64,000 bases of DNA from assembly GCF_005925345.1 (NCBI RefSeq), contig NZ_SSHJ01000010.1:62001-126000 (forward strand), in the 5' to 3' direction. Shown here in pieces: positions 17,837 through 26,695 of this stretch (its first letter is position 1; each line of letters begins with the position of its first letter). Both the position numbers and the translations under genes were made by a program. The DNA is from Pedobacter ureilyticus. GTDB lineage: Bacteria; Bacteroidota; Bacteroidia; Sphingobacteriales; Sphingobacteriaceae. The notes beneath the pieces are model-generated. The model was not told the DNA's origin. It saw only the letters and a program-made list of their open reading frames with translations, and searched no databases.

Positions 17837-19659
17837 ACCTACAATTAATAGACATTGCCATTCTCGTCGTTTACCTTATAACCATGGTAATGATTGGCTT
17901 TTATATGAAAAACAAGGCCAAGCAAGACAAAGAAAGTTACCTCATGGGTGGCAAAAAACTGCCTTGGTATATGCTCGGACTAAGTGATGCTAGCGATATG
18001 TTCGACATAAGCGGCACCATGTGGATGGTTTCTCTTTGCTTCGTATACGGCTTTAAAAGCATTTGGATACCTTGGTTATGGCCGGTATTTAACCAAGTTT
18101 TTATGATGATGTTTCTATCCAAATGGCTAAGAAGATCTAATGCCACTACTGGTGCCGAATGGTTAAAAACAAGATTTGGAATAACTGGAAAAGGCGTAAC
18201 AGGCTCTCATGCTATCGTAATTGCATTTGCATTGATTAGCTGCCTAGGCTTCTTAGCTTATGGTTTTGTTGGCTTGGGTAAATTCATTGAAATTTTTATT
18301 CCTTGGGAATACGTACAGCACTATATACCTTTTACTGTACCTGCTAAATATGTACCGCATTTTTACGGCATTGTATTTACGCTTTTTGCCATGTTTTATT
18401 CTATACTAGGCGGCATGCACAGTATAGTTTTGGGCGATGCCATTAAATATGCTATCATGACTTTAGCTTGCATAGCTATCGGTGTAATTGCGATAATACA
18501 TTTACAAACCCAAACGCTTAATGTACCTACCGGATGGAATACCCCTTTCTTTAGCTGGAAATTAGACATGGACTGGAGCGCCATTGCCGCAGATGCCAAT
18601 AAAAAAATAGAAGAAGATGGTTTCAGCTTGTTTGGTGCTTTCTTTATGATGATGTTATTAAAAGGCGTTTTTGCTTCTCTAGCAGGCCCAGCACCAAATT
18701 ACGACATGCAGAAAATTTTAAGTACTCGTAGCCCAAAAGAAGCCAGCAAAATGACAGGTTTTGTGAGTATTGTGTTACTGCCAATCCGCTATTCTATGGT
18801 AACGGGCTTAACGGTTTTGGCACTACTTTACTATAATCAATTGTACTTAAAAGGGCCAGATGGGGTTACCGATTTTGAAAGAATTTTACCCGCAACCATT
18901 AACAACTTTTTACCAGTGGGAGTTTTAGGCCTGGTACTAACCGGATTACTTGGCGCCTTTATGGGTACGTTTAGTGGCACCTTAAACGCAGCACAAGCCT
19001 ACATTGTAAACGATATTTACCTCAAGTACATTAATCCAGCGGCAGCAACAAAAAAAATCATTTACATGAATTACATTGTGGGGGTTGTAGTAGTGGCCGC
19101 AGGAATAGGTTTTGGTTTTTTAACCAAAGATGTAAACAACATTTTGCAATGGATTGTAGGAGGCCTGTATGGCGGTTATGTTGCCGCTAACTGCTTAAAA
19201 TGGTATTGGTGGCGTTTTAATGCAAATGGCTTCTTTTGGGGCATGTTTGTTGGCGTTGGCGCAGCATTATTGATGCCTTACGTAACTACCGGACTACCTC
19301 TATTTTGGTGGCCGGCGCTCTTCCTCTTATCTCTAGCCGGCTGTTTAATTGGCACTTACACCGCCCCTGCTACCGACATTAATGTGCTAAAATCTTTTTA
19401 TGGCACCGTAAAACCATGGGGCTTTTGGCAGCCCATACATCAATTAGTAGTGGCAGAAAATCCCTCTTTTCAGCAAAACAAAAATTTTAAACTCGATATG
19501 TTTAACGTAGCCATTGGCATTGTTGCTCAATTGTGCCTAACCATATTTCCAATGTATTTAATTACAGGCATGTATGTGCCATTACTAGTAACCATAGCCA
19601 TTTTAGTAGTTATCGTTACCATTTTAAAAAGAACCTGGTGGAATAGATTAGAAGATTAA
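17833..19659 (+). CDS. Sodium:solute symporter (SSS family), predicted mannobiose importer
   Basis: A 608-residue inner-membrane protein with about 14 hydrophobic helices. The N-terminal [21 protein letters not shown] and [19 protein letters not shown] are typical of sodium/sugar symporters in Bacteroidota PULs, and the loop with [20 protein letters not shown] supports the SSS fold. It sits between GH26 and GH130, as the transporter in the B. fragilis mannobiose operon does. The inference is therefore import of mannobiose across the inner membrane with sodium. It overlaps the mannanase by 4 bases and is followed after 4 bases by the GH130 gene, showing a tightly packed operon. Confidence 0.9.
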   Translation: MNLQLIDIAILVVYLITMVMIGFYMKNKAKQDKESYLMGGKKLPWYMLGLSDASDMFDISGTMWMVSLCFVYGFKSIWIPWLWPVFNQVFMMMFLSKWLRRSNATTGAEWLKTRFGITGKGVTGSHAIVIAFALISCLGFLAYGFVGLGKFIEIFIPWEYVQHYIPFTVPAKYVPHFYGIVFTLFAMFYSILGGMHSIVLGDAIKYAIMTLACIAIGVIAIIHLQTQTLNVPTGWNTPFFSWKLDMDWSAIAADANKKIEEDGFSLFGAFFMMMLLKGVFASLAGPAPNYDMQKILSTRSPKEASKMTGFVSIVLLPIRYSMVTGLTVLALLYYNQLYLKGPDGVTDFERILPATINNFLPVGVLGLVLTGLLGAFMGTFSGTLNAAQAYIVNDIYLKYINPAAATKKIIYMNYIVGVVVVAAGIGFGFLTKDVNNILQWIVGGLYGGYVAANCLKWYWWRFNANGFFWGMFVGVGAALLMPYVTTGLPLFWWPALFLLSLAGCLIGTYTAPATDINVLKSFYGTVKPWGFWQPIHQLVVAENPSFQQNKNFKLDMFNVAIGIVAQLCLTIFPMYLITGMYVPLLVTIAILVVIVTILKRTWWNRLED

Positions 19660-19663
19660 GATT

Positions 19664-20887
19664 ATGAACACGAATTTCAAAGAGCGCATCTTGCAAATGG
19701 CTTCAGCGCAAACTCAATTGTTAGAAAAACAAAATACACCAATTAATTTTAGTAATGGCGTTTATCAACGCTATCAAAACCCCGTGCTTACGGCTAAACA
19801 TATTCCGTTTAATTGGAAATACGATCTTAACGAGCTTACCAATCCATTTTTGATAGAACGCTTTGGCATCAATGCGGTGTTAAACCCAGGTGCAATAAAG
19901 TGGAATGGAAAATATATTTTGATGGCAAGAGTAGAAGGTATAGACCGAAAGTCTTTTTTTGCCATTGCCGAAAGCCCCAATGGGATAGACAATTTCAAGT
20001 TTTGGGACTACCCCATTGAAATGCCCGAAACAGAAAATCCAGACACCAACGTTTACGATATCAGATTGGTAGCACATGAGGATGGTTGGATTTATGGCTT
20101 ATTCTGCACCGAAAGAAGAGATCCGAAAGCCAGTGAAGGCGACCAATCTGCAGCTATTGCACAATGCGGCATTGCCCGTACCAAAGATTTAAAGAACTGG
20201 GAACGCTTGGCCGACCTTAAAACAAATTCGCCACAGCAACGTAATGTGGTTTTACATCCAGAATTTGTGGCTGGTTGCTACGCCTTTTATACGCGACCGC
20301 AAGATAGTTTTATAGAAGCAGGTAAAGGCGGAGGCATTGGTTTTGGCTTATCTAAATCTATCGAAAACGCAACGGTCGACGAAGAAATTGTTATCGATAA
20401 AAAAGTTTACCATACGGTTTACGAAGCCAAAAACGGACAAGGACCTGCCCCAATCAAAACCGAAAAAGGATGGCTGCACTTGGCTCATGGGGTAAGAAAT
20501 ACCGCAGCCGGATTACGCTATGTACTCTATATGTTTATGACAGACCTGAAGGATGTTACCAAGGTAATTCATAAACCTGCCGGATATTTTATTGCCCCAG
20601 AGGAAGATGAGCGAATTGGCGACGTTTCTAACGTAGTGTTTTGCAACGGATGGATTACAGATGAAGATGGAAAAGTTTATATTTACTATGCTTCATCAGA
20701 CACCCGCATACATGTAGCCACAAGCACGATTGAACAACTGTTAGATTACGTAACCAATAACCCCGAAGATGGATTAAGATCGGCCTGTACCGTACAAACC
20801 ATTATCGAGATTATTGAGGCCAATAAAAGCGTGCCTGCAAAACCTGATAACACCTTACATTTGAATGGACAAACAGCACACCCTTAA
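19664..20887 (+). CDS. GH130 4-O-beta-D-mannosyl-D-glucose phosphorylase
   Basis: A 407-residue cytoplasmic protein without signal peptide and with the five-bladed propeller signatures of GH130: [20 protein letters not shown], then [11 protein letters not shown] with Asp132 as the likely proton donor (the equivalent Asp is 131 in the B. fragilis enzyme), RNVVLHPEF, and the [12 protein letters not shown] block near the C-terminus. The length (about 400) fits subfamily GH130_1. Known members phosphorolyse Man-beta-1,4-Glc to mannose-1-phosphate and glucose. Together with the epimerase starting at the very next base, it completes the intracellular mannobiose route. The subfamily assignment is from motif memory and context. 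Confidence 0.9.
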   Translation: MNTNFKERILQMASAQTQLLEKQNTPINFSNGVYQRYQNPVLTAKHIPFNWKYDLNELTNPFLIERFGINAVLNPGAIKWNGKYILMARVEGIDRKSFFAIAESPNGIDNFKFWDYPIEMPETENPDTNVYDIRLVAHEDGWIYGLFCTERRDPKASEGDQSAAIAQCGIARTKDLKNWERLADLKTNSPQQRNVVLHPEFVAGCYAFYTRPQDSFIEAGKGGGIGFGLSKSIENATVDEEIVIDKKVYHTVYEAKNGQGPAPIKTEKGWLHLAHGVRNTAAGLRYVLYMFMTDLKDVTKVIHKPAGYFIAPEEDERIGDVSNVVFCNGWITDEDGKVYIYYASSDTRIHVATSTIEQLLDYVTNNPEDGLRSACTVQTIIEIIEANKSVPAKPDNTLHLNGQTAHP

Positions 20888-22078
20888 ATGCAAGCACTTA
20901 CAAATTTTAAACAAGCGTTAGAAACAGAATTACAAAATTTGCTCAGTTGGTGGTCTACACATACTTTAGACCAGCAGCTTGGCGGTTTTTATGGCCAAAT
21001 TAACAACGCAAATCAGGCTACAAATTCTCCAAAAGGCTTGGTGCTAAATGCCAGAATACTATATACTTTTTCGTCGGCATACCTACTAAGAAACAATAAT
21101 GAAGAACTAGAAATTGCCCACAGGGCTTACCATTACTTACTTGATTTTTTTGCAGACCAAAAAGAGGGTGGTTTTTTTTGGTCACTCACACCCCAAGGAC
21201 AAACATTAGATCAAAAAAAGCAAGTTTATGGGCAAGCCTTCGCTATTTATGCTTTAGCAGAGTATTATAAAGCAACCTCAAATCAATTGGCTCTCGCAGC
21301 GGCAAAAAAAACTTACGATCTATTAGAGAAACATAGCTACGACAAAGCTCACTCGGGTTACATAGAGGCTCACACAAGAGATTGGCAACCTATCGCCGAT
21401 TTACGTTTAAGTGAAAAAGATCAAAATGATCAAAAATCGATGAATACGCACCTGCACATCACCGAAGCTTACGCTAATCTATATAGCGTATGGAATGACG
21501 AAGGTTTAAAAACGGCTATACAAAAGCTCTTAACTAACTTTAAGACCAACATCATCCATCCAAAAACTGGACATTTACAATTGTTTTTTGACATAGATTG
21601 GGAAGTAAAATCTACCCTGGTTTCTTTTGGACACGATATAGAGGCTGCTTGGCTTTTGCTAGAAGCGGCAGAAATCATTAATAACAAAGAAGAAATCCAA
21701 GACTTTAAAATATTAGCTTTAAAAATGGCCGATGCAGCTTCGCGAGGTTTGCACAAAAGTGGTGGCTTAACATACGAATTTAACCCAACTAACCAACAAT
21801 ACATTAACGAATTTCATTGGTGGCCGCAAGCAGAGGCTATGGTGGGCTTCTTTAACGCTTGGCAAATATCGGGCAACGAAAATTATTTAAACGCCACATT
21901 TAAAGCTTGGAACTTCATTAAAACCTATTTAAAAGACAATGAAAATGGCGAATGGTTTTGGGGAGTATACGAAGATCATTCTATAATGAAAAACGAAGAC
22001 AAAGCTGGATTTTGGAAATGCCCTTATCACAACGGCAGAGCTTGTATCGAAATTATTAAACGCATAGATCAAATCTAA
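20888..22078 (+). CDS. Cellobiose/mannobiose 2-epimerase (AGE family)
   Basis: A 396-residue cytoplasmic (alpha/alpha)6-barrel enzyme. The catalytic and substrate-binding residues of the N-acylglucosamine/cellobiose 2-epimerase family are visible: His188/His190 in MNTHLHITEAYANLY, His249 in SFGHDIEAAWLL, His310 in EFHWWPQAEA and His381 in PYHNGRACIEI. It converts mannobiose to mannosylglucose, the substrate of the GH130 enzyme encoded immediately upstream; the ATG begins at the base following the GH130 stop codon. Full length for the family (about 390-410). It is the last gene of the mannan operon; no clear hairpin terminator follows. Confidence 0.92.
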   Translation: MQALTNFKQALETELQNLLSWWSTHTLDQQLGGFYGQINNANQATNSPKGLVLNARILYTFSSAYLLRNNNEELEIAHRAYHYLLDFFADQKEGGFFWSLTPQGQTLDQKKQVYGQAFAIYALAEYYKATSNQLALAAAKKTYDLLEKHSYDKAHSGYIEAHTRDWQPIADLRLSEKDQNDQKSMNTHLHITEAYANLYSVWNDEGLKTAIQKLLTNFKTNIIHPKTGHLQLFFDIDWEVKSTLVSFGHDIEAAWLLLEAAEIINNKEEIQDFKILALKMADAASRGLHKSGGLTYEFNPTNQQYINEFHWWPQAEAMVGFFNAWQISGNENYLNATFKAWNFIKTYLKDNENGEWFWGVYEDHSIMKNEDKAGFWKCPYHNGRACIEIIKRIDQI

Positions 22079-22315
22079 CTTACCAAAAACTTGGGGTTAT
22101 ATATTGTAAACGTCCATCACAATGCTCGGCTTCTTCTGCTGTAGCCTTTAACTTGTCGTACAGTCTGTTTTCCAACAACTAAACCGTTACACAAAAAGGC
22201 CGTTTCTAATCCGTATTTTTTACTTACTTTTATTTACGGATGGCTCAAAGGCCAATCCTCAACAAACAAAACAATTCATTAATTAATCCGTTGCCTTAAA
22301 CGATAACCGTCATTT
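22079..22315. other. Intergenic region with a possible minus-strand coding relic
   Basis: No intact gene. On the minus strand two overlapping frames (about 22080-22210) read as protein-like text of 35-40 codons (for example a run with KYGLETAFLCNGLVVGKQ, and another ending EEAEHCDGRL and onward to a TAA), each lacking a proper start. This might be the frameshifted remnant of a gene, but I cannot name the family. The promoter of the molybdoenzyme operon must also lie here; no good TAnnTTTG element stands out. Confidence 0.25.
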
Positions 22316-22909
22316 ATGAAGCAGGAATACAATTTTTCGCGTAGGTTTTTCCTTAAAACCTCGTCGGCACTTGGTGCCTTGGCTTTTATCCCCAAAGGAG
22401 TGAAAGCCTTTTACGAAGAGGTTAAAAACTTTATTGTTCCAGCCAAGGAGCAAATTCCTTTAAAGGTTTCTATCAACAAAAAAAGTTACGCCATCAAGGC
22501 GGATACACGAACTACCCTTTTAGATTTATTACGTGAAGACTTGAACCTAACCGGCGCCAAAAAAGGTTGCGACCACGGCCAATGTGGTGCTTGCACCGTT
22601 CATGTAGATGGCCAGCGAGTATTAAGCTGCCTTACCTTGGCGGCTACTTTACCGGGCAAGGAAGTGACTACGATAGAAGGTTTGGCTAATGGAGATCAGC
22701 TGCATCCCATGCAAGAAGCGTTTATTGCCTGTGATGGATTTCAATGTGGCTACTGTACACCGGGGCAAATCATGTCGGCTGTGGCTTGCGTAAAAGAAGG
22801 CCATACCAAATCGATAGCAGAAATTAAAGAGTTTATGAGTGGCAACCTTTGCAGGTGTGGTGCTTATAACGGAATTGTAGAATCTATCCAAAAAGTAGCT
22901 GCACAATGA
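22316..22909 (+). CDS. Aldehyde oxidoreductase [2Fe-2S] subunit, Tat-exported (PaoA/YagT-like)
   Basis: A 197-residue protein with a twin-arginine signal (SRRFFLK followed by a short hydrophobic stretch), so the folded complex is exported to the periplasm. The plant-type ferredoxin cluster site is GCDHGQCGAC with a later Cys in RVLSC. The second cluster site is FQCGYCTPGQ plus NLCRCGAYNG. This is the iron-sulfur subunit of a xanthine-dehydrogenase-family molybdenum hydroxylase. The stop overlaps the next ATG by 4 bases, coupling it to the FAD subunit. Architecture and order match E. coli PaoABC, which oxidises aromatic aldehydes; the substrate here is unproven. Confidence 0.92.
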   Translation: MKQEYNFSRRFFLKTSSALGALAFIPKGVKAFYEEVKNFIVPAKEQIPLKVSINKKSYAIKADTRTTLLDLLREDLNLTGAKKGCDHGQCGACTVHVDGQRVLSCLTLAATLPGKEVTTIEGLANGDQLHPMQEAFIACDGFQCGYCTPGQIMSAVACVKEGHTKSIAEIKEFMSGNLCRCGAYNGIVESIQKVAAQ

Positions 22910-23883
22910 GACCATTTCTATTTTCAAAATCTTCGGCGGCTAACCAGGCATTAGCAAAGAAAAACCACAGCACGCAGTTTATTGCTGGCGGCACCAACTT
23001 GGTCGATCTGATGAAAAAGCATATTGCCAATCCAGAAAGCTTGGTAGATATTTCATCGGCTTTGCCCAATAAAGTTGAAAATACGACAAAAGGCATTAGC
23101 ATCGGCGCCATGATGCGCAATAGCGCTACAGCGAATGATGCTATTATTTTAGCTAAATTCCCTTTGGTAGCTAAGGCTATTTTAGCTGGTGCCTCGCCAC
23201 AAATACGCAACATGGCCAGTGCTGCTGGTAATTTATTGCAGCGTACTCGTTGCCCCTATTTCTATGATGTAACCACACCTTGCAACAAGCGTCAACCCGG
23301 CTCTGGCTGTAGTGCTATAAATGGCGAAAACAGAATGAGTGCCGTTGCTGGTTACAGCGAACAATGTGTGGCGGTACATCCATCAGATTTATGTGTGGCC
23401 TTAGCAGCACTAGACGCAAGCGTAGTCGTTAACGATAAAGACGGAAAAACGCAAACAATAGCATTTCAAGATTTCCATCGCTTACCGGGAAATACCCCAC
23501 AAAAAGATAACAACTTGCCGGCGAATGCACTGATCAGAGCCATTGAAATTGCAGCTAATCCATTCGCTAAAAACAACGCTTATGTAAAGCTACGCGATCG
23601 CGATAGCTACGCTTTTGCATTGGTCTCTGTAGCTGCGGCCTTGCATTTAAATGGCGATAAAATTGTGGAAGCAAGATTGGCTTCGGGTGGGGTGGCGCAT
23701 AAACCTTGGCGTTGGCTAGCGGCCGAAAAATACCTGAAAGGCAAAACGGCCAACATCGCAAATTTTGAAGCAGCAGCCAATATCGCTATTAAAGACCTAA
23801 AGCCGCTCTCACATAATGGTTTCAAAATCCCGATGCTAAAAGGGGCTATTGAAACCGCATTAAAACAATGCTTGGATCTTTAA
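22906..23883 (+). CDS. Aldehyde oxidoreductase FAD-binding subunit (PaoB/YagS-like)
   Basis: A 325-residue protein of the CO-dehydrogenase flavoprotein/FAD-binding PCMH type. FIAGGTNLVDLMK is the FAD pyrophosphate-binding loop, and IRNMASAAGNLLQRTRCPYF the second FAD motif. A loop with four cysteines follows (RCPYF, TPCNK, GSGCS, SEQCV). In E. coli PaoB such an insertion holds an extra [4Fe-4S] cluster, so the same is likely here. No signal peptide: it would be co-exported with the Tat-bearing subunit. It overlaps the upstream gene by 4 bases; the large subunit follows after 45 bases. Confidence 0.9.
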   Translation: MRPFLFSKSSAANQALAKKNHSTQFIAGGTNLVDLMKKHIANPESLVDISSALPNKVENTTKGISIGAMMRNSATANDAIILAKFPLVAKAILAGASPQIRNMASAAGNLLQRTRCPYFYDVTTPCNKRQPGSGCSAINGENRMSAVAGYSEQCVAVHPSDLCVALAALDASVVVNDKDGKTQTIAFQDFHRLPGNTPQKDNNLPANALIRAIEIAANPFAKNNAYVKLRDRDSYAFALVSVAAALHLNGDKIVEARLASGGVAHKPWRWLAAEKYLKGKTANIANFEAAANIAIKDLKPLSHNGFKIPMLKGAIETALKQCLDL

Positions 23884-23928
23884 TCGTTGTTCGATACTCG
23901 AGAAGCGAAAAAAATATAAACAAAAAAT

Positions 23929-26145
23929 ATGGGATTTTTTGACGAAACTTTTGATTTAATGGCACCTAACGACAGACGTGTAGAAGGCGTAGCCAAAGTA
24001 ACTGGCGCTGGCAAATACGCTGCAGAATATAAAGTTGATGGACTTTGCCATGCAGTTTTAGTAGGCAGTACCATAGCGGCTGGCACAATTAAAAATATTA
24101 ATGTCGACAACGCTAAGCAAGTAAGTGGCATTTTGGATATCGTAACACATTTGAACAAACCTTTAGTGCCTGGTTTGGCAGATGAAGCCAAGATTAAAGA
24201 AGCCAGACTGGGGCTAGCTATTTTTCATACCGATAAAATCTTTTTCAAAGGGCAGCCTATAGCCATGGTCATTGCAGAAACTTTAGAAGATGCTACTTAT
24301 GCCGCTTCTCTAATTACTGCAGAATACGAAAAAACCGATGCCCACGTAGATTTTGATGCGGCGCTTAAAAAAGTACCTCTTACACCCGCAGGCAAAGAAC
24401 GCGGTAATATTGAAACTTTAAACAAAGCCACGCAAACGGTAGAGGCCGAATACAACATTAAAGCCGAGGTGCACAACCCCATGGAAATGCATGCCACCAT
24501 TGCCGAGTGGAAAGCTGATGACAAACTGAAACTTTTCGACAAGAACCAAGGCGTAAATAGCGTACAGCGCACTTTTGCCAAGTTATTCAACATCCCTACA
24601 GACAACATTGAAGTAATTAGTGAGTTTGTAGGTGGTGGTTTTGGTTCTGGTTTAAGGGTTTGGCCCCATGCCTTGGCTTGCATTATGGCGGCAAAACAGG
24701 TTAAACGCCCAGTAAAACTGATGTTAACTAGACCACAGATGTTTTATTCGGTGGGCTATCGCCCTGCGGCCTGGCAAAAAATTAAATTGGGCGCCAACAG
24801 CGATGGTAAGTTTGTAGGCATCCACCATCAAGCTAAAAATGGCACTTCGGTTTACGAAAATTTTAACGAGGGCATTACTCGTGTAACCAGATTAATTTAT
24901 CATTTCGATAATTTAAAGACGGAAGCGGCTACCGTTCCCTTAAATTTATCTACCCCTACTTGGATGCGTGGCCCTGGTGACTGTACCGGAGATTTTGCCA
25001 TAGAAAGTGCCATTGACGAATTGAGCTACAAGCTTAACATGGATCCTGTAGCGCTGCGAATGAAGAACTTGGCCTTAGACAAACATCCAGATAACGGAAT
25101 GCCGTGGTCTACCAATTACATTAACGAGTGCATTGAAAAAGGTGCCCAAATGATAGGATGGAAAGATAGGAAACCAGCGCACTCGCAAACTATTGATGGC
25201 GATTGGAGCATTGGTTATGGCATGGCCGTAGGTGCTTGGAATGCCGGCAGAGGCAATGCCAGCGCAGGTATACAAATGCAGAAAGACGGCGCTATTATCG
25301 TACAAACGGCAATGACCGATATTGGAACCGGAACCGGAGTTTCGATGCAGAACATCGCCCACGAACAGACGGGAATTTCTAAAAGCAAAATTAATATTGA
25401 ATTGGGCAACTCTAACCTGCCGCCTGCGCCTAGTCAGGGTGGCAGTAATGGTTTGTCTTCTATTGGTGGAGCCGTAGTGGCCGCCGTGAGTGCGCTAAAA
25501 TTGAAGTTGGCAGGTTATGCTGCGGGGCAAAATGAGGCGTATCAAAACGCTGCACCTGCTGATATTTTGCTATCGGATAGCGGCATTTCATTGAAAACAC
25601 CAAATGAGCAGTTCATCAGCTATGCTGCCCTTTGGGAAAAAAACAATTTAGATGTATTGGAAGTGGAAGCCAGCTCTGGCCCGGGAGCAGAACGGCAAAA
25701 ATATGCCTTTTGCTCTTCGGCGGCGCATTTCTGCAAGCTTAGGGTAAACCGAAAAACCGGCAAGGTAAAACTAGAAAGAATGGTAACAGTGGCTGATGGC
25801 GGCAAAATCATCAGCGAAAAAGCGGCAGCAAACCAAATGTCGGGTGCAGCGGTGGGCGGCATTGGTATGGCTTTAATGGAAGAACAACAAACGGATGAAC
25901 GTTTAGGCACCTTGGTGGGTAACGATTTTGCGGGGTATCATTTCCCGGTGAATTCAGATGCGCCCATTATTGAAGTGGCTTTTGTGAACAAACCAGATCC
26001 TAATATCAATCCGCAGGGCTCTAAGGGCTTAGGCGAAGTGGGCATTATTGGTACGGCGGCAGCTATTGCCAATGCCATTTACAATGCTACTGGTAAAAGG
26101 TTGAGAGATTTACCCATTACGCCAGACAAGGTGTTGTTGGGGTAA
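23929..26145 (+). CDS. Aldehyde oxidoreductase molybdopterin-binding subunit (PaoC/YagR-like)
   Basis: A 738-residue catalytic subunit of the xanthine dehydrogenase family. RRVEGVAKVTGAGKYAAEY opens the a/b hammerhead domain. GGGFGSGLRVWPHA and WMRGPGDCTGDFAIES are molybdenum-cofactor loops. The catalytic glutamate is Glu703 in GSKGLGEVGIIG near the C-terminus. Length fits PaoC (about 730) rather than the larger cytosolic enzymes. It hydroxylates aldehydes or N-heterocycles. No accessory XdhC/PaoD-like insertase is seen directly downstream, where the strand reverses, so maturation must rely on a gene elsewhere. Confidence 0.92.
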   Translation: MGFFDETFDLMAPNDRRVEGVAKVTGAGKYAAEYKVDGLCHAVLVGSTIAAGTIKNINVDNAKQVSGILDIVTHLNKPLVPGLADEAKIKEARLGLAIFHTDKIFFKGQPIAMVIAETLEDATYAASLITAEYEKTDAHVDFDAALKKVPLTPAGKERGNIETLNKATQTVEAEYNIKAEVHNPMEMHATIAEWKADDKLKLFDKNQGVNSVQRTFAKLFNIPTDNIEVISEFVGGGFGSGLRVWPHALACIMAAKQVKRPVKLMLTRPQMFYSVGYRPAAWQKIKLGANSDGKFVGIHHQAKNGTSVYENFNEGITRVTRLIYHFDNLKTEAATVPLNLSTPTWMRGPGDCTGDFAIESAIDELSYKLNMDPVALRMKNLALDKHPDNGMPWSTNYINECIEKGAQMIGWKDRKPAHSQTIDGDWSIGYGMAVGAWNAGRGNASAGIQMQKDGAIIVQTAMTDIGTGTGVSMQNIAHEQTGISKSKINIELGNSNLPPAPSQGGSNGLSSIGGAVVAAVSALKLKLAGYAAGQNEAYQNAAPADILLSDSGISLKTPNEQFISYAALWEKNNLDVLEVEASSGPGAERQKYAFCSSAAHFCKLRVNRKTGKVKLERMVTVADGGKIISEKAAANQMSGAAVGGIGMALMEEQQTDERLGTLVGNDFAGYHFPVNSDAPIIEVAFVNKPDPNINPQGSKGLGEVGIIGTAAAIANAIYNATGKRLRDLPITPDKVLLG

Positions 26146-26155
26146 TTTTTCTAGA

Positions 26156-26237
26156 AAGACTTACGAAGTTTAACTTAATAATTCATTTTCAATTGTTGAA
26201 ATCAACAGCTTAGCCGTTTGGTAACTTCGTAAGTCTT
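26156..26237. repeat. Long inverted repeat between convergent genes
   Basis: AAGACTTACGAAGTT at 26156-26170 is an exact reverse complement of 26223-26237, with a 52-base spacer. The spacer itself contains the small palindrome TGTTGA-AA-TCAACA. It begins 11 bases after the molybdoenzyme stop codon and ends 6 bases before the stop of the converging gene. It could serve as a two-way transcript end or be a REP/MITE-like element. Confidence 0.65.
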
Positions 26238-26242
26238 ATATG

Positions 26243-26593
26243 CTACCAACTTTCTTCGGCAGCATCTCTACGTTCGGCATCACTAAGGCCACCTTTGGTA
26301 TTGGTATTAATTTTACCATCAGCTTCAGCAGATTCATTTCGCTCCTGCTCTGTTAAACCACTATTTAAAACTCCACTTGCAGAAGCGTCTGGATTGGTAG
26401 TCGTTAAATTTTGGAGGTCATTTTCTGCAGCTTGAGCACGCTCTTTATCGCTTAAACCGTTAAGTATATTTTCTTGAGATTTGATATCCACCTTGGGATT
26501 AACTTCTTGTTTTTTATCAGCTTTAGCCGTTTCGTTTTCTATTTGTTCATCTGCCCTATCGTTAAGAAACGATAATTTACCTTGATTATCCAT
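26243..26593 (-). CDS. Small acidic repeat protein, function unknown
   Basis: About 116 residues if translation starts at the methionine of MDNQGKLSFLNDRADEQ. An upstream in-frame start at 26638 is possible, but its extra 15 residues look unlike the rest. The protein is hydrophilic, rich in E, D, K, N and A, without cysteine, signal or membrane segment. It carries three spaced copies of a ~14-residue motif: GLSDKERAQAAEND, GLTEQERNESAEAD and GLSDAERRDAAEESW. Such composition suggests a largely disordered or stress-associated cytoplasmic protein. I do not recognise a named family. It is convergent with the molybdoenzyme operon. Confidence 0.6.
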   Translation of the reverse strand: MDNQGKLSFLNDRADEQIENETAKADKKQEVNPKVDIKSQENILNGLSDKERAQAAENDLQNLTTTNPDASASGVLNSGLTEQERNESAEADGKINTNTKGGLSDAERRDAAEESW

Positions 26594-26695
26594 ATTTATA
26601 GTTTTTAAGTTACTTAGGCGATTAACGCCTCTCAACAACTAATAACTTTTTGCTAGAAAATGTTTTGCCAAAATTTGAGTATTGGCAGAGTTGGG

